64,000 nucleotides of DNA, from assembly GCA_013177825.1 (NCBI GenBank), contig JABLXX010000001.1, positions 1 through 64,000 on the forward strand, given 5' to 3'. The notes beneath the pieces are model-generated. The model did not search any database. It had not been told where the DNA came from and worked only from the letters and a program-made list of their open reading frames with translations. This document shows, piece after piece, positions 26,126 through 33,628 of this stretch. The translations under genes were made by a program, and so were the position numbers. The DNA is from Syntrophaceae bacterium (GTDB lineage: Bacteria; Desulfobacterota; Syntrophia; Syntrophales; PHBD01). How positions within the stretch are numbered: the first letter of the stretch is position 1; every line of letters begins with the position of its first letter.

Positions 26126-26950
26126 TTACGGGTGTTCACGCCGGACGCCCGCAATGCAGGCGACGCCGGCGTGGCTCGACAGGAATCCCAGGAGGACTTC
26201 ATTGAAGGCCTCCGTCTGGTCGATCGGAGTGAGGTGGCGCGACTTCCGGATCACGGCCAGTTCAGCCCCGGGAATCTGCCGGGCATAGGCCTCCTTGAGG
26301 GAAACGGGCGTGTAGTCCTGGTCTGCCGTGACAATGAGGACAGGACAGCGGATTTCCCCGAGACGGTCGGCCACGCTCCAGCCCGTGAGGGCCTTCATGG
26401 AGGCCAGGTAGGCCCTCCGGTCGTTATCCGCCCAGCGGGCGACCATGGTGTCGTGCAGATCCTTCTGGTGCAATTCCGGAAGCAGCATATCCGCCAGAAT
26501 AGTCCCCATCTTCCGCATCCCCAGGAAGCGCACAATGAGACGACGGAGAAAGAACGCCCGCCGGTCCCGGCTGCTCGTCAAGACGAGCGCGGGCCCGCTG
26601 TTGACGACGGTCAGGCTCTTCACGAGTTCCGGTTCGTCGACGGCTAGCTGGAAAGCCGTCATTCCCCCCATGGACAGGCCCACGATATGCGCCGGTGCAG
26701 CCCCGACGGCCTTCAGGAACGCCGCCGCGTCCTGTGCGAATTGGGGGATGCTGTAAAGCCCCTTCGGCTTGTCCGTCCTTCCGTGTCCCCGGCTGTCGAA
26801 GGTTACAACCTGGAAGCAACTGGAGAAAAACGCTACCTGCCGTTCCCAGTCGCGGGTGCTCGACCCCAGTCCGTGCAGAAAGACAAGGGGCTCTCCCGAC
26901 CCCGAGGCCTCAAAATAGAGATTCAGATCGTTCACACGAATATGCGGCAC
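26126..26950 (-). CDS. Alpha/beta hydrolase
   Basis: A 274-residue serine hydrolase. The oxyanion region is FLHGLGSS (24-31). The nucleophile elbow is GLSMGG (91-96), with S93 as nucleophile. The acid is in VTADQD and the histidine in SRHLTP. The ADELxGFL-type ending fits 3-oxoadipate enol-lactonase/BioH-like enzymes, but substrate specificity is not readable. It is followed 40 bases upstream by a CYTH gene on the same strand. No signal peptide. Confidence 0.85.
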   Translation of the reverse strand: MPHIRVNDLNLYFEASGSGEPLVFLHGLGSSTRDWERQVAFFSSCFQVVTFDSRGHGRTDKPKGLYSIPQFAQDAAAFLKAVGAAPAHIVGLSMGGMTAFQLAVDEPELVKSLTVVNSGPALVLTSSRDRRAFFLRRLIVRFLGMRKMGTILADMLLPELHQKDLHDTMVARWADNDRRAYLASMKALTGWSVADRLGEIRCPVLIVTADQDYTPVSLKEAYARQIPGAELAVIRKSRHLTPIDQTEAFNEVLLGFLSSHAGVACIAGVRREHP

Positions 26951-26990
26951 GACGTCCTCCTTGCGCGTCCGGTCATTCGTTCCCCGGCGT

Positions 26991-27485
26991 TCAGGCCCTT
27001 CCGGACGGATCGCCGTCCGTCGTCCACAGCCGGTAGGGATTTTGAGCCAGGTTCACGTTGAAATAACGGGAATCCGTCGAGACTTCCTTTCCCGCCCACG
27101 GAGGCGCCGACACCGGCTGATCTTCCCGCTCCAACTCGACCTCCGCCAGAATCAGCCCCTCATTGTCGCCCAGAAATTCATCGATTTCCCAGGTCAGGCC
27201 GCCATAACGGACACGTCGGCGCCGTTTCTCGATCCAGGGCCGGGGGCAGAGCCGCTCCAGCATCTCTTCGGCATCGGTCTGCGGGATGGGATACTCGTAT
27301 TCGAGGCGGGTCAGCCCCGAGAGGAGGGACTTGACGGCCAGGAAGGCTTTTTCCCCGCAAATCCGGATCCTGACGACACAGGTAACATCCGACCGGAGAT
27401 ACCCCTGTCGATACAGGACGCCGTCGTCATCCGAGCGCCAGGAATCGTTGCAGACGAGGTATTTGCGCTCGATTTCACGGGCCAT
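26991..27485 (-). CDS. CYTH-domain triphosphatase/adenylate cyclase-like protein
   Basis: A 164-residue protein started at ATG 27485 (GGAGGAG upstream; a further start at 27503 is less good). It opens with AREIERKYLV, the EXEXK signature of CYTH enzymes, followed by arginine/lysine pairs that line the tunnel (VRIRICGEKAFLAVK, KRRRRVRY) and acidic E(V/L)E residues near the end. Such enzymes hydrolyse inorganic triphosphate; a few make cAMP. Interestingly, cyclic-nucleotide-binding proteins are encoded elsewhere in the window (33078, 56108), but a link is speculative. Confidence 0.86.
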   Translation of the reverse strand: MAREIERKYLVCNDSWRSDDDGVLYRQGYLRSDVTCVVRIRICGEKAFLAVKSLLSGLTRLEYEYPIPQTDAEEMLERLCPRPWIEKRRRRVRYGGLTWEIDEFLGDNEGLILAEVELEREDQPVSAPPWAGKEVSTDSRYFNVNLAQNPYRLWTTDGDPSGRA

Positions 27486-27712
27486 GCGAGTTTGCTCCTC
27501 CATCGTTCATTTTACGCGACCCGGTTTGTGCCGGATGGGCATGACTGAATCCATACGGGATGAAACAGGGATGTGTCAAGGAATCCCGGTTACAAGGTCC
27601 ACTCCCCACCGGAGTTGCCCGGACACGCCCCCGCACCCGCAAGCTGATCGTTGCCGCACTTTCCACACTCCCGCTTCAGTCCGGTTTCTGATTGCAGGAT
27701 ATGCCGGGATGC

Positions 27713-27741
27713 TTGCAAAATAGGCCCCGTATGTTTATCAT
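27713..27741 (+). promoter_or_regulatory. Sigma-70 promoter of cydAB
   Basis: TTGCAA (27713-27718) and TATCAT (27736-27741), 17 bases apart, 35 bases upstream of the cydA start codon, whose ribosome-binding site is GGGGAGG. Confidence 0.65.
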
Positions 27742-27776
27742 GACCGCGCTGTTCGCTCCCGGGGAGGTCTGACGAG

Positions 27777-29120
27777 ATGGACGTTCTTGCCTTGAGCCGC
27801 CTGCAGTTTGCCGCCACAGCCGGTTTCCACTTCCTGTTCGTTCCGCTGACCCTGGGGTTGTCCATCCTGGTGGCCTTCATGGAAAGCCGCTGGGTCGCCA
27901 CGGGGAATCCCATGTACCTGAGGATGACCCGCTTCTGGGGAAAGCTGTTCCTCATCAATTTCATCCTCGGCGTCGTCACGGGACTCACCATGGAGTTCCA
28001 GTTCGGCATGAACTGGGCGGAATACTCCCGTTTCGTCGGCGATGTTTTCGGCGTTCCGCTGGCCATCGAGGCGACGGTGGCCTTCTTCCTGGAATCCACT
28101 TTCATCGGGCTCTGGATCTTCGGATGGAACCGGGTGTCGAAGCGCGTGCACGCCTTCGCCATGTGGATGGTCGCCTTCGCCACCAACCTTTCGGCCCTCT
28201 GGATTCTGCTGGCCAACGGCTGGATGCAGCATCCGGTCGGCTATGTGATCCGGAACGGCCGCGCCGAGATGGTCGATTTCTGGGCCCTCGTGACCAACAG
28301 TTACGCCTGGTGGAAATTCTTCCACACGGTCCTGTCGGGATACGTCGTGGCTGCCTTCTTCGTCCTGGGGATTTCGGCCTGGCACCTGCTCCGGAAAAAC
28401 GAGCGGCCTCTCTTCACGGCCTCGTTCCGCATGGCCGCCGTCTTCGGCCTCGCCAGTTCCATCCTGATCATCGCAGCCGGCGATTTCGCCGCCAAGGACG
28501 TGGCGAAAGTTCAGCCGACCAAGCTGGCCGCCATGGAATCCGTTTGGGAAACAAGGAGCGCCGCGCCATTCTACGTGCTCCTCATTCCCGACACGAAGAA
28601 CGAGCGAAACGCCGTGGAGGCGATTCCCATTCCCGGCATCGTCAGCTTTCTTTCCTTCGGCGATTTCAAGGCGGAGGTGAAGGGACTCAAGGAGTTCCCG
28701 AAAGAGAACCGGCCACCCGTCATGGAGGTGTTTGCCAGTTTCCGGACGATGGTTGCCCTGGGGGGGCTCTTTGTTCTCCTGTCGGGTCTGGCCCTGTTTC
28801 TCGTCTGGAAGGATAAGCTCGATGGATACCCATGGTTCCTCAAGATTCTCTTTTACGCCATCCCGCTGCCCTATATCGCCGCCCAGCTCGGATGGACGGT
28901 GGCGGAGGTAGGCCGCCAGCCCTGGCTCGTCTATGGCGTTTACAGGACCGCCGAGGGAGTCTCCCGCAACGTTGCGACGGAGCAGGTGATCCTGTCCCTT
29001 GCCGGATTTACGCTGTTTTACGGGTTTCTTGGGCTCCTGGATGTTTACCTGCTGGCAAAATTTGCCCGGAAGGGGCCAGAGCCCGCCCCGGCAGAGGCGA
29101 TCGGTCCGGAGGGGGCATGA
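27777..29120 (+). CDS. cydA: Cytochrome bd ubiquinol oxidase subunit I
   Basis: A 447-residue membrane protein with nine or so helices. The haem ligands H18 (GFHFLF) and H183 (KFFHTVLSG) are present, as are acidic residues E98 and E106 in the proton path. The Q-loop motif QPTKLAAMES is found, but the loop is short, as in non-enteric 'short Q-loop' bd oxidases. GRQPW is near the C-terminal helices. With CydB it reduces oxygen with quinol electrons. In an apparently anaerobic, syntrophic organism this would protect from oxygen. Two bases separate it from cydB. Confidence 0.95.
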   Translation: MDVLALSRLQFAATAGFHFLFVPLTLGLSILVAFMESRWVATGNPMYLRMTRFWGKLFLINFILGVVTGLTMEFQFGMNWAEYSRFVGDVFGVPLAIEATVAFFLESTFIGLWIFGWNRVSKRVHAFAMWMVAFATNLSALWILLANGWMQHPVGYVIRNGRAEMVDFWALVTNSYAWWKFFHTVLSGYVVAAFFVLGISAWHLLRKNERPLFTASFRMAAVFGLASSILIIAAGDFAAKDVAKVQPTKLAAMESVWETRSAAPFYVLLIPDTKNERNAVEAIPIPGIVSFLSFGDFKAEVKGLKEFPKENRPPVMEVFASFRTMVALGGLFVLLSGLALFLVWKDKLDGYPWFLKILFYAIPLPYIAAQLGWTVAEVGRQPWLVYGVYRTAEGVSRNVATEQVILSLAGFTLFYGFLGLLDVYLLAKFARKGPEPAPAEAIGPEGA

Positions 29121-29121
29121 T

Positions 29122-30150
29122 ATGGAATATCAGGTGATCTGGTTCTTTCTATGGGGCCTGCTGTGGGCGGTTTATTTCATGACCGACGGCTTCGACCTGG
29201 GTGTGGGAATCCTTCTCCCTGTCTTGGGCGGAGACGAAGGCGAGCGGCGGGTGATGCTCCGCACGGTGGGTCCCGTCTGGGATGGAAACGAGGTGTGGCT
29301 CGTGACGGCGGGCGGGGCCACTTTTGCCGCCTTCCCCGGAGTCTATGCCCTCCTGTTCAGCGCTCTGTATACGCCGCTCCTGCTCGTGTTGTTCGCGCTG
29401 ATCGTCCGGGGGGTTGGGTTTGAGTTTCGGGAGAAGGGAACGTCGGAATCCTGGAAACGGCGGTGGGATACGGCGATCTCCATCAGCAGCACCCTGATCG
29501 CGTTTCTGTTCGGGGTTACCTTCGGGAATCTTTTCATCGGTCTGCCCATCGACGCCAACGGTTATACGGGAGGGATCGCCGGGCTTCTGAACCTTTACGG
29601 GCTCCTCACGGGATTCCTGTTCCTGCTTCTTTTTGCCGTTCACGGCTCCCTGTGGGTTGCCTGGAAGACCGAAGGCGGACTGGCCGTCCGGGCGGCGGAA
29701 TTTGCCGGGAAAGCCTGGGCGGCCCTGGCGGTTTTCCTTTTCCTCTTTCTCCTTTATACGGCTTCGTCCACGGGGCTTGACCGCAATTTCGTTTCCTTTC
29801 CCCTTCTTCTCGGATTTCCACTGGCGGCGCTGGCCGCACTGGCGGGAATCCGTTTCTTCCTGGGACGCAGCCGTCCACTGGCAGCCTTTCTGGCCTCTTG
29901 CACGGCGGTTCTTTTCACCATTTCCACGGGCATCGCCTCAATCTATCCGAATCTGGTGCCTTCCCGGCTCGATCCGGCGTACAGCGCCACCCTCTTCAAT
30001 GCCTCGTCGAGCCTCTATACACTGAAGATCATGACTATTGTGGCCCTGGTGTTCGTTCCGATGGTGGTCGCATACCAGATCTGGGTCTATCGGGTTTTCC
30101 GCCATAAGGTCAATTCCTCGGAAGGTGCAGAAGGGGAAGAGGGATATTGA
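29122..30150 (+). CDS. cydB: Cytochrome bd ubiquinol oxidase subunit II
   Basis: A 342-residue membrane protein started at ATG 29122, right after the cydA stop. It has about eight hydrophobic helices. Family residues are WFFLWGLLWAVYFMTDGFDLGVG at the start (split here over helix 1) and GPVWDGNEVWLV soon after. No cydX-like small subunit gene is recognisable downstream, and no cydDC. Transcription ends before the hairpin region 30185-30326, which has no T-run on this strand. Confidence 0.94.
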   Translation: MEYQVIWFFLWGLLWAVYFMTDGFDLGVGILLPVLGGDEGERRVMLRTVGPVWDGNEVWLVTAGGATFAAFPGVYALLFSALYTPLLLVLFALIVRGVGFEFREKGTSESWKRRWDTAISISSTLIAFLFGVTFGNLFIGLPIDANGYTGGIAGLLNLYGLLTGFLFLLLFAVHGSLWVAWKTEGGLAVRAAEFAGKAWAALAVFLFLFLLYTASSTGLDRNFVSFPLLLGFPLAALAALAGIRFFLGRSRPLAAFLASCTAVLFTISTGIASIYPNLVPSRLDPAYSATLFNASSSLYTLKIMTIVALVFVPMVVAYQIWVYRVFRHKVNSSEGAEGEEGY

Positions 30151-30184
30151 TCTTCGGATTGATTGAGGGGGTTGAAAGGAAAAT

Positions 30185-30231
30185 AAAAAAAGGGTGGATG
30201 GAAAAGGAGGGAACCTGAAAACCATCCACCC
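30185..30231 (-). terminator. Terminator hairpin with anti-SD loop
   Basis: Minus strand GGGTGGATGG (30231-30222) pairs perfectly with CCATCCACCC (30201-30192) across a 20-base loop and is followed by seven T (30191-30185). The stem and T-run orient transcription to the minus strand. Confidence 0.65.
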
Positions 30232-30363
30232 CGTATTAAACCGGGAGGTAACCGGTAACCCACACCTCCCGGATTCTCTTTAGGGGGTCGGTGGGTGGAA
30301 AGGAGGGAACAGAAACCACCCACCGATTAAAAACAATCATCACACTCGGCAGTCGCGTCAAAA

Positions 30364-30579
30364 CTACTCTGGAAGAAAAAAGCGGATACTCTGTTCTTTT
30401 GGAATATCTCCTTTCTTTTCTTCGTCCTGTTCTTTCTTTGCCCGGCTGTCACTCCCGCCTTCTGCAGACAGGAAAAATTCTTCTTCCGTTAATCCTTGAC
30501 CGTTACCCTGAATGACTGAAGACACCGAATCAATGTTCGAACTCTTGCGCTTTCCTTTGTCCGTTGAGCTCTTGTACAT
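30364..30579 (-). CDS. Possible 71-residue hydrophilic protein
   Basis: An open frame from ATG 30579 to TAG 30364 lies inside the sigma-54 transcript. The peptide is highly charged (MYKSSTDKGKRKSSN start, KKEQDEEKKGD near the end) with no hydrophobic segment. No Shine-Dalgarno is visible before the ATG. The base composition is AT-richer than in the neighbouring genes, so coding status is doubtful. The frame is open for about 20 codons further upstream, but without a normal start. If real it would be a small sigma-54-controlled protein, and the hairpins would be its 3' untranslated region. Confidence 0.3.
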   Translation of the reverse strand: MYKSSTDKGKRKSSNIDSVSSVIQGNGQGLTEEEFFLSAEGGSDSRAKKEQDEEKKGDIPKEQSIRFFLPE

Positions 30580-30645
30580 TCGTTGCCAGATTCTTGTTTT
30601 CTTATATCTCCCAATGGTGCTCGGGTTTGTTTGTTTATGTGCTTC

Positions 30646-30660
30646 GCAATATCAATGCCA
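30646..30660 (-). promoter_or_regulatory. Sigma-54 (-24/-12) promoter
   Basis: Minus strand TGGCATTGATATTGC: GG at 30659-30658, ten bases, GC at 30647-30646, with the TGGCA and TTGC blocks intact. Transcription would start near 30635 and run away from the activator gene. Confidence 0.72.
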
Positions 30661-30801
30661 GAAGGTCGATGGAGAGAAAGAAAAAGAACGAAATATGTGT
30701 ATCTATCTGAATATATAAGATAAATAGCCGCGTGTAGAGTTGCTGTTTTGCTGCGGAATGACAGAGCGGAGGCAGGAGATAGAGAATTCTGAAACTCAAT
30801 C

Positions 30802-30818
30802 TGTGCGAATGGCGCACA
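30802..30818. promoter_or_regulatory. Activator-binding palindrome 1
   Basis: TGTGCG-AATGG-CGCACA, a perfect 6-5-6 palindrome. Its centre lies about 175 bases upstream of the start predicted from the sigma-54 promoter at 30646-30660. It shares both arms and spacing with the site at 30890-30906. Confidence 0.6.
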
Positions 30819-30889
30819 CGGTTTTCGTCATGAGTGTATAACTTATTGATATAATGGTTGAATATGATGTAGTGCGCAATGTGAACGCG

Positions 30890-30906
30890 TGTGCGAGAAT
30901 CGCACA
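30890..30906. promoter_or_regulatory. Activator-binding palindrome 2
   Basis: TGTGCG-AGAAT-CGCACA, the same palindrome with a different spacer, directly after the stop codon of the sigma-54 activator gene at 30908. Centre-to-centre distance to the first copy is 88 bases, close to eight helical turns. Confidence 0.6.
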
Positions 30907-30907
30907 G

Positions 30908-33040
30908 TTACGGTGTGGATTTGTTCTGACTGAAGAGCTTCTTTTCTTCCCGGATGAATTTGTATCTCGATACACCTATTAATTTCGCGGCCTTGGCTTT
31001 GTTCCCTGAGCTTTGTTCGAGGGCTTGGGTGATGATTTTTTCTCGAATTTCGTGAGCGATTTTTTCCACAACTTCGTCGTAATGGATCCCTCCAATGGAC
31101 AGTTGAGAAAAGAAATTGTCCAGAGAGATCTTTGGCATCCCGGCCGTCGACGCGGCTTTCATTTCCATGGGCAGGTTGGCCACCGTGATAAACGGACCGA
31201 TATTCTGCATAATCATGATCCGCTCAATGATGTTCCGCAGCTCCCGGACATTGCCGGGCCAGGGGTAATTCTGGAGAACTTCCTGGGCTTCCTTCGTGAA
31301 TCCGCGGACATTCCTGCGGAATTTCCGATTGAACTCGTCCACGTAGTAACGAGCCAAAAGCAGGATATCCGGCGTCCGCTCGCGAAGGGGGGGGAGTGCG
31401 ACCGGGACGACGCTGATCCGGTAGAAGAGGTCCTCACGGAACTGGCCGTCCGCCACCATCTTGTTGAGGTCCCTGTTGGTTGCAAAAACGAAACGAACGT
31501 CGATGGGAATGTTTTCCGTGCCCCCCAGCCGGCGGATGTGTCTGTCTTCCAGCATGCGCAGAAATTTCGCCTGCAGGGGAAAGCTCATGTCTCCGATTTC
31601 ATCCAGCAGCATCGTCCCGCCCTGGGCCGATTCGAGGAGGCCGATCTTCCTTTTCTTGGCATCCGTGAATGCCCCTGCTTCGTAACCGAAAAGTTCGCTC
31701 TCCAGGAGAGGACCCGGGATGGCGGCGCAGTTGACATCGACAAAGGGCTTTCCCTTGCGGTTGCTCTGCCGGTGGATCGCCCGGGCGATGAGCTCCTTCC
31801 CCGTACCGCTTTCCCCCTGGACCAGGATATTCGTATCGTGCCCGGCAATGTCCTCGATCATGTGGAAAATGTCGATCATCTGCTCCGACTTGCCAAGGAT
31901 GTTATGGTACCCAAGCAGAATTTCCTGGTTCTCGCGCAGCTTCTCAACCTCGGACTTGAGGGTTTTTGCCTCCAGTGACAGGATGGAGTGCATGATGGCG
32001 TTGTCGTAAGTCGTCGCGGCATTCTTCACAAGGATGTCCAGCAGGTTTTTCTGGTCCGGCGAGAACCCCCCGGATTTTTTGGCCAGGTAAAGGGCGCCCC
32101 GGAACTTGTCGCGGATATTGAACGGTACGGCGATCTCGGAGGGACAGTCGTCAAAAAGGGGTTTTCCTTCCCGACGGGCCTGGTCGGTGGAGACCAGGAT
32201 CGTGTTGGCCTCCAGGGCCTGCCTGATCAGCCCGTTGCCGATCTTTTCGTCGCAGGTCGCCTGATCGTGAATGAAGACCGTCTCGCCGTCGCTGATCAGG
32301 CACCGTTCCTTTGCCACGTCCAGGAAATAGACGAGGACCCGCTCCGCTGCGGCGATGCGGAGGGCGTTCACGATCATGATATCCATGATCCGGTGATCCA
32401 GCGTGTAACTCTCGTTCATTTCCGAAACGGCCTGCTCCAGGACAAGAAGCTGGCGGATTTTTTCGGCGTTGGTCTCCAGAAGGCGGGTGGCGTGAATGAT
32501 GATGCTGATCTGGCTTGCATATGTGAGGAAAAGACGGATCTCCTCCGCGAAGAAGGTGACATGCTCGCGGCTGAACCCGGCGAGAATCCCGATTACCTCT
32601 TGGTCGATCTTCAGAGGGGCGATGAAGATGGATCCCTCGTCCATGATCTTTGTCAGGTATCGGTCCAGGTCGGTGACGCGGTCGTCGTTGGCCACGTCTT
32701 CGATGGTCATGAGCTCCCCGGACAGGGCCACCTTCACGGCCATGCAATCGTCCTTTTGGATGTCCAGAGGGGCGGAGAAGACCCGGCTGCGCTCCTCCGG
32801 CGTGTAGTTCTTCATCACCTTGGCGTGAAGAAACTGCTTTGTTTCGTCGAAGAGACGGATGATCCCCCGGTCGAATCCGATGGTGCCGACCACTTCGTCG
32901 AGGATTTTTTCCAGGATTTCATCAACCCGGGAAGGGGTGGTCAGGAGCGTGCTGATGCGAAAAATACTGGCCAGAACCTTGTCCTTGTCCAGGATAGGCT
33001 TTGACCAGCGTTCCGCAGGCTTCTTTCCTTCGGGTTTCAT
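30908..33040 (-). CDS. Sigma-54-interacting transcriptional activator with two GAF domains
   Basis: A 710-residue protein. Two GAF-like sensor domains (about 35-190 and 205-350) are joined by a helical linker to an AAA+ domain. Walker A is GESGTGKE (409-416) and Walker B is TMLLDEIGD. The sigma-54 contact loop reads GAFTDA (456-461) instead of the usual GAFTGA. A Fis-type helix-turn-helix ends the protein (SGNKAKAAKLIGVSRYKF). There is no receiver domain, so it is likely ligand-controlled, as in FhlA-like activators. It is the last gene of a long minus-strand unit. Two palindromes and a sigma-54 promoter lie directly beyond it and are its likely target. Confidence 0.9.
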   Translation of the reverse strand: MKPEGKKPAERWSKPILDKDKVLASIFRISTLLTTPSRVDEILEKILDEVVGTIGFDRGIIRLFDETKQFLHAKVMKNYTPEERSRVFSAPLDIQKDDCMAVKVALSGELMTIEDVANDDRVTDLDRYLTKIMDEGSIFIAPLKIDQEVIGILAGFSREHVTFFAEEIRLFLTYASQISIIIHATRLLETNAEKIRQLLVLEQAVSEMNESYTLDHRIMDIMIVNALRIAAAERVLVYFLDVAKERCLISDGETVFIHDQATCDEKIGNGLIRQALEANTILVSTDQARREGKPLFDDCPSEIAVPFNIRDKFRGALYLAKKSGGFSPDQKNLLDILVKNAATTYDNAIMHSILSLEAKTLKSEVEKLRENQEILLGYHNILGKSEQMIDIFHMIEDIAGHDTNILVQGESGTGKELIARAIHRQSNRKGKPFVDVNCAAIPGPLLESELFGYEAGAFTDAKKRKIGLLESAQGGTMLLDEIGDMSFPLQAKFLRMLEDRHIRRLGGTENIPIDVRFVFATNRDLNKMVADGQFREDLFYRISVVPVALPPLRERTPDILLLARYYVDEFNRKFRRNVRGFTKEAQEVLQNYPWPGNVRELRNIIERIMIMQNIGPFITVANLPMEMKAASTAGMPKISLDNFFSQLSIGGIHYDEVVEKIAHEIREKIITQALEQSSGNKAKAAKLIGVSRYKFIREEKKLFSQNKSTP

Positions 33041-33077
33041 GGCCGGGGCTTTCCGTTTTCGTTTTTCATCGTTTCCG

Positions 33078-33593
33078 TCACGTCTGTTTCAGAATAATGC
33101 TCAATGCCGTTGTCAGCTTGATGGTATCCTCGTCGGCCTTCCGCAGACGGGTGCTGACAATCCTGGCCAGATTCAGGGCCACGCGATAACCCAGGGCGGT
33201 ATCCTCCTCGGCGATCCGGAGAAAATCATCCTTTCGGATTTCATACAGCACGCAGTCCGTCAAGGCCGTGATGGTGGCCGTTCGCTTCTGCTTTTCCAGG
33301 AGGGCGATTTCACCGAACACAGCATGGTCCTGGGCGCCCAGGCGAGTGAAAACCTTGCTTTTGTCCGCCGCATCATCTTCTTCCATCCCCGGGAGAACGA
33401 GGCTTTTTACCACTTCCACGGTACCGTCGAGAATGATGTAGAGCGTGTCGCCTTCTTCGCCTTCCCGCATGATGATCTCCCCGGCACGGAATGTTACACG
33501 GCGGGAGATGTCAATGAGTTCGCGAATTTGTTCCGCCTTCAGATCACGGAAGAGTTCCGGTTCCTGCAGGAAGGAAACGCTGTCTTCATTCAT
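33078..33593 (-). CDS. Cyclic-nucleotide-binding domain protein
   Basis: A 171-residue stand-alone cNMP/Crp-type sensor. The beta-roll shows GEIIMREGEEGDTLYIILDG and the phosphate-binding cassette FGEIALLEKQKRTAT, with the arginine that would contact the cyclic phosphate. A short acidic insert (GMEEDDAADKSK) is in the beta-roll. There is no DNA-binding domain; about 40 helical residues follow. It is encoded between a potassium channel and the sigma-54 activator, 35 and 37 bases away, so it may give ligand control to one of them. Confidence 0.85.
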   Translation of the reverse strand: MNEDSVSFLQEPELFRDLKAEQIRELIDISRRVTFRAGEIIMREGEEGDTLYIILDGTVEVVKSLVLPGMEEDDAADKSKVFTRLGAQDHAVFGEIALLEKQKRTATITALTDCVLYEIRKDDFLRIAEEDTALGYRVALNLARIVSTRLRKADEDTIKLTTALSIILKQT

Positions 33594-33628
33594 GGCCGGC
33601 CTTTCCTTGTCGCTTTACGGTCCGGGAG

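Larger units (their letters stand above)
30185..30635 (-). ncRNA. Candidate sigma-54-dependent structured RNA with twin anti-Shine-Dalgarno hairpins
   Basis: From the promoter at 30646-30660 a transcript of about 450 bases would run to a T7 terminator. Its last 150 bases fold into three strong hairpins. H3 (30326-30288) is an 11-bp stem around TTTCTGTTCCCTCCTTT. H2 (30272-30241) is a 9-bp stem. H1 (30231-30192) is a 10-bp stem around a 20-base loop. H1 and H3 loops share GTTCCCTCCTTT, which mimics the anti-Shine-Dalgarno end of 16S rRNA. Their stems differ at two positions, and both changes are compensated on the other arm. The H2 5' arm holds GGGAGGT, which could pair with those loops. The leader has an A/C-rich stretch. 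Function is inference. Confidence 0.5.

Noticed and set aside
30192-30326. Reading the hairpins on the plus strand as CsrA-sequestering RNA (AAGGAGGGAAC loops)
   Set aside because: Possible in principle, since GGA lies in the loops. But the T7 tract, the sigma-54 promoter and the palindromes all point to the minus strand. Kept only as an alternative.
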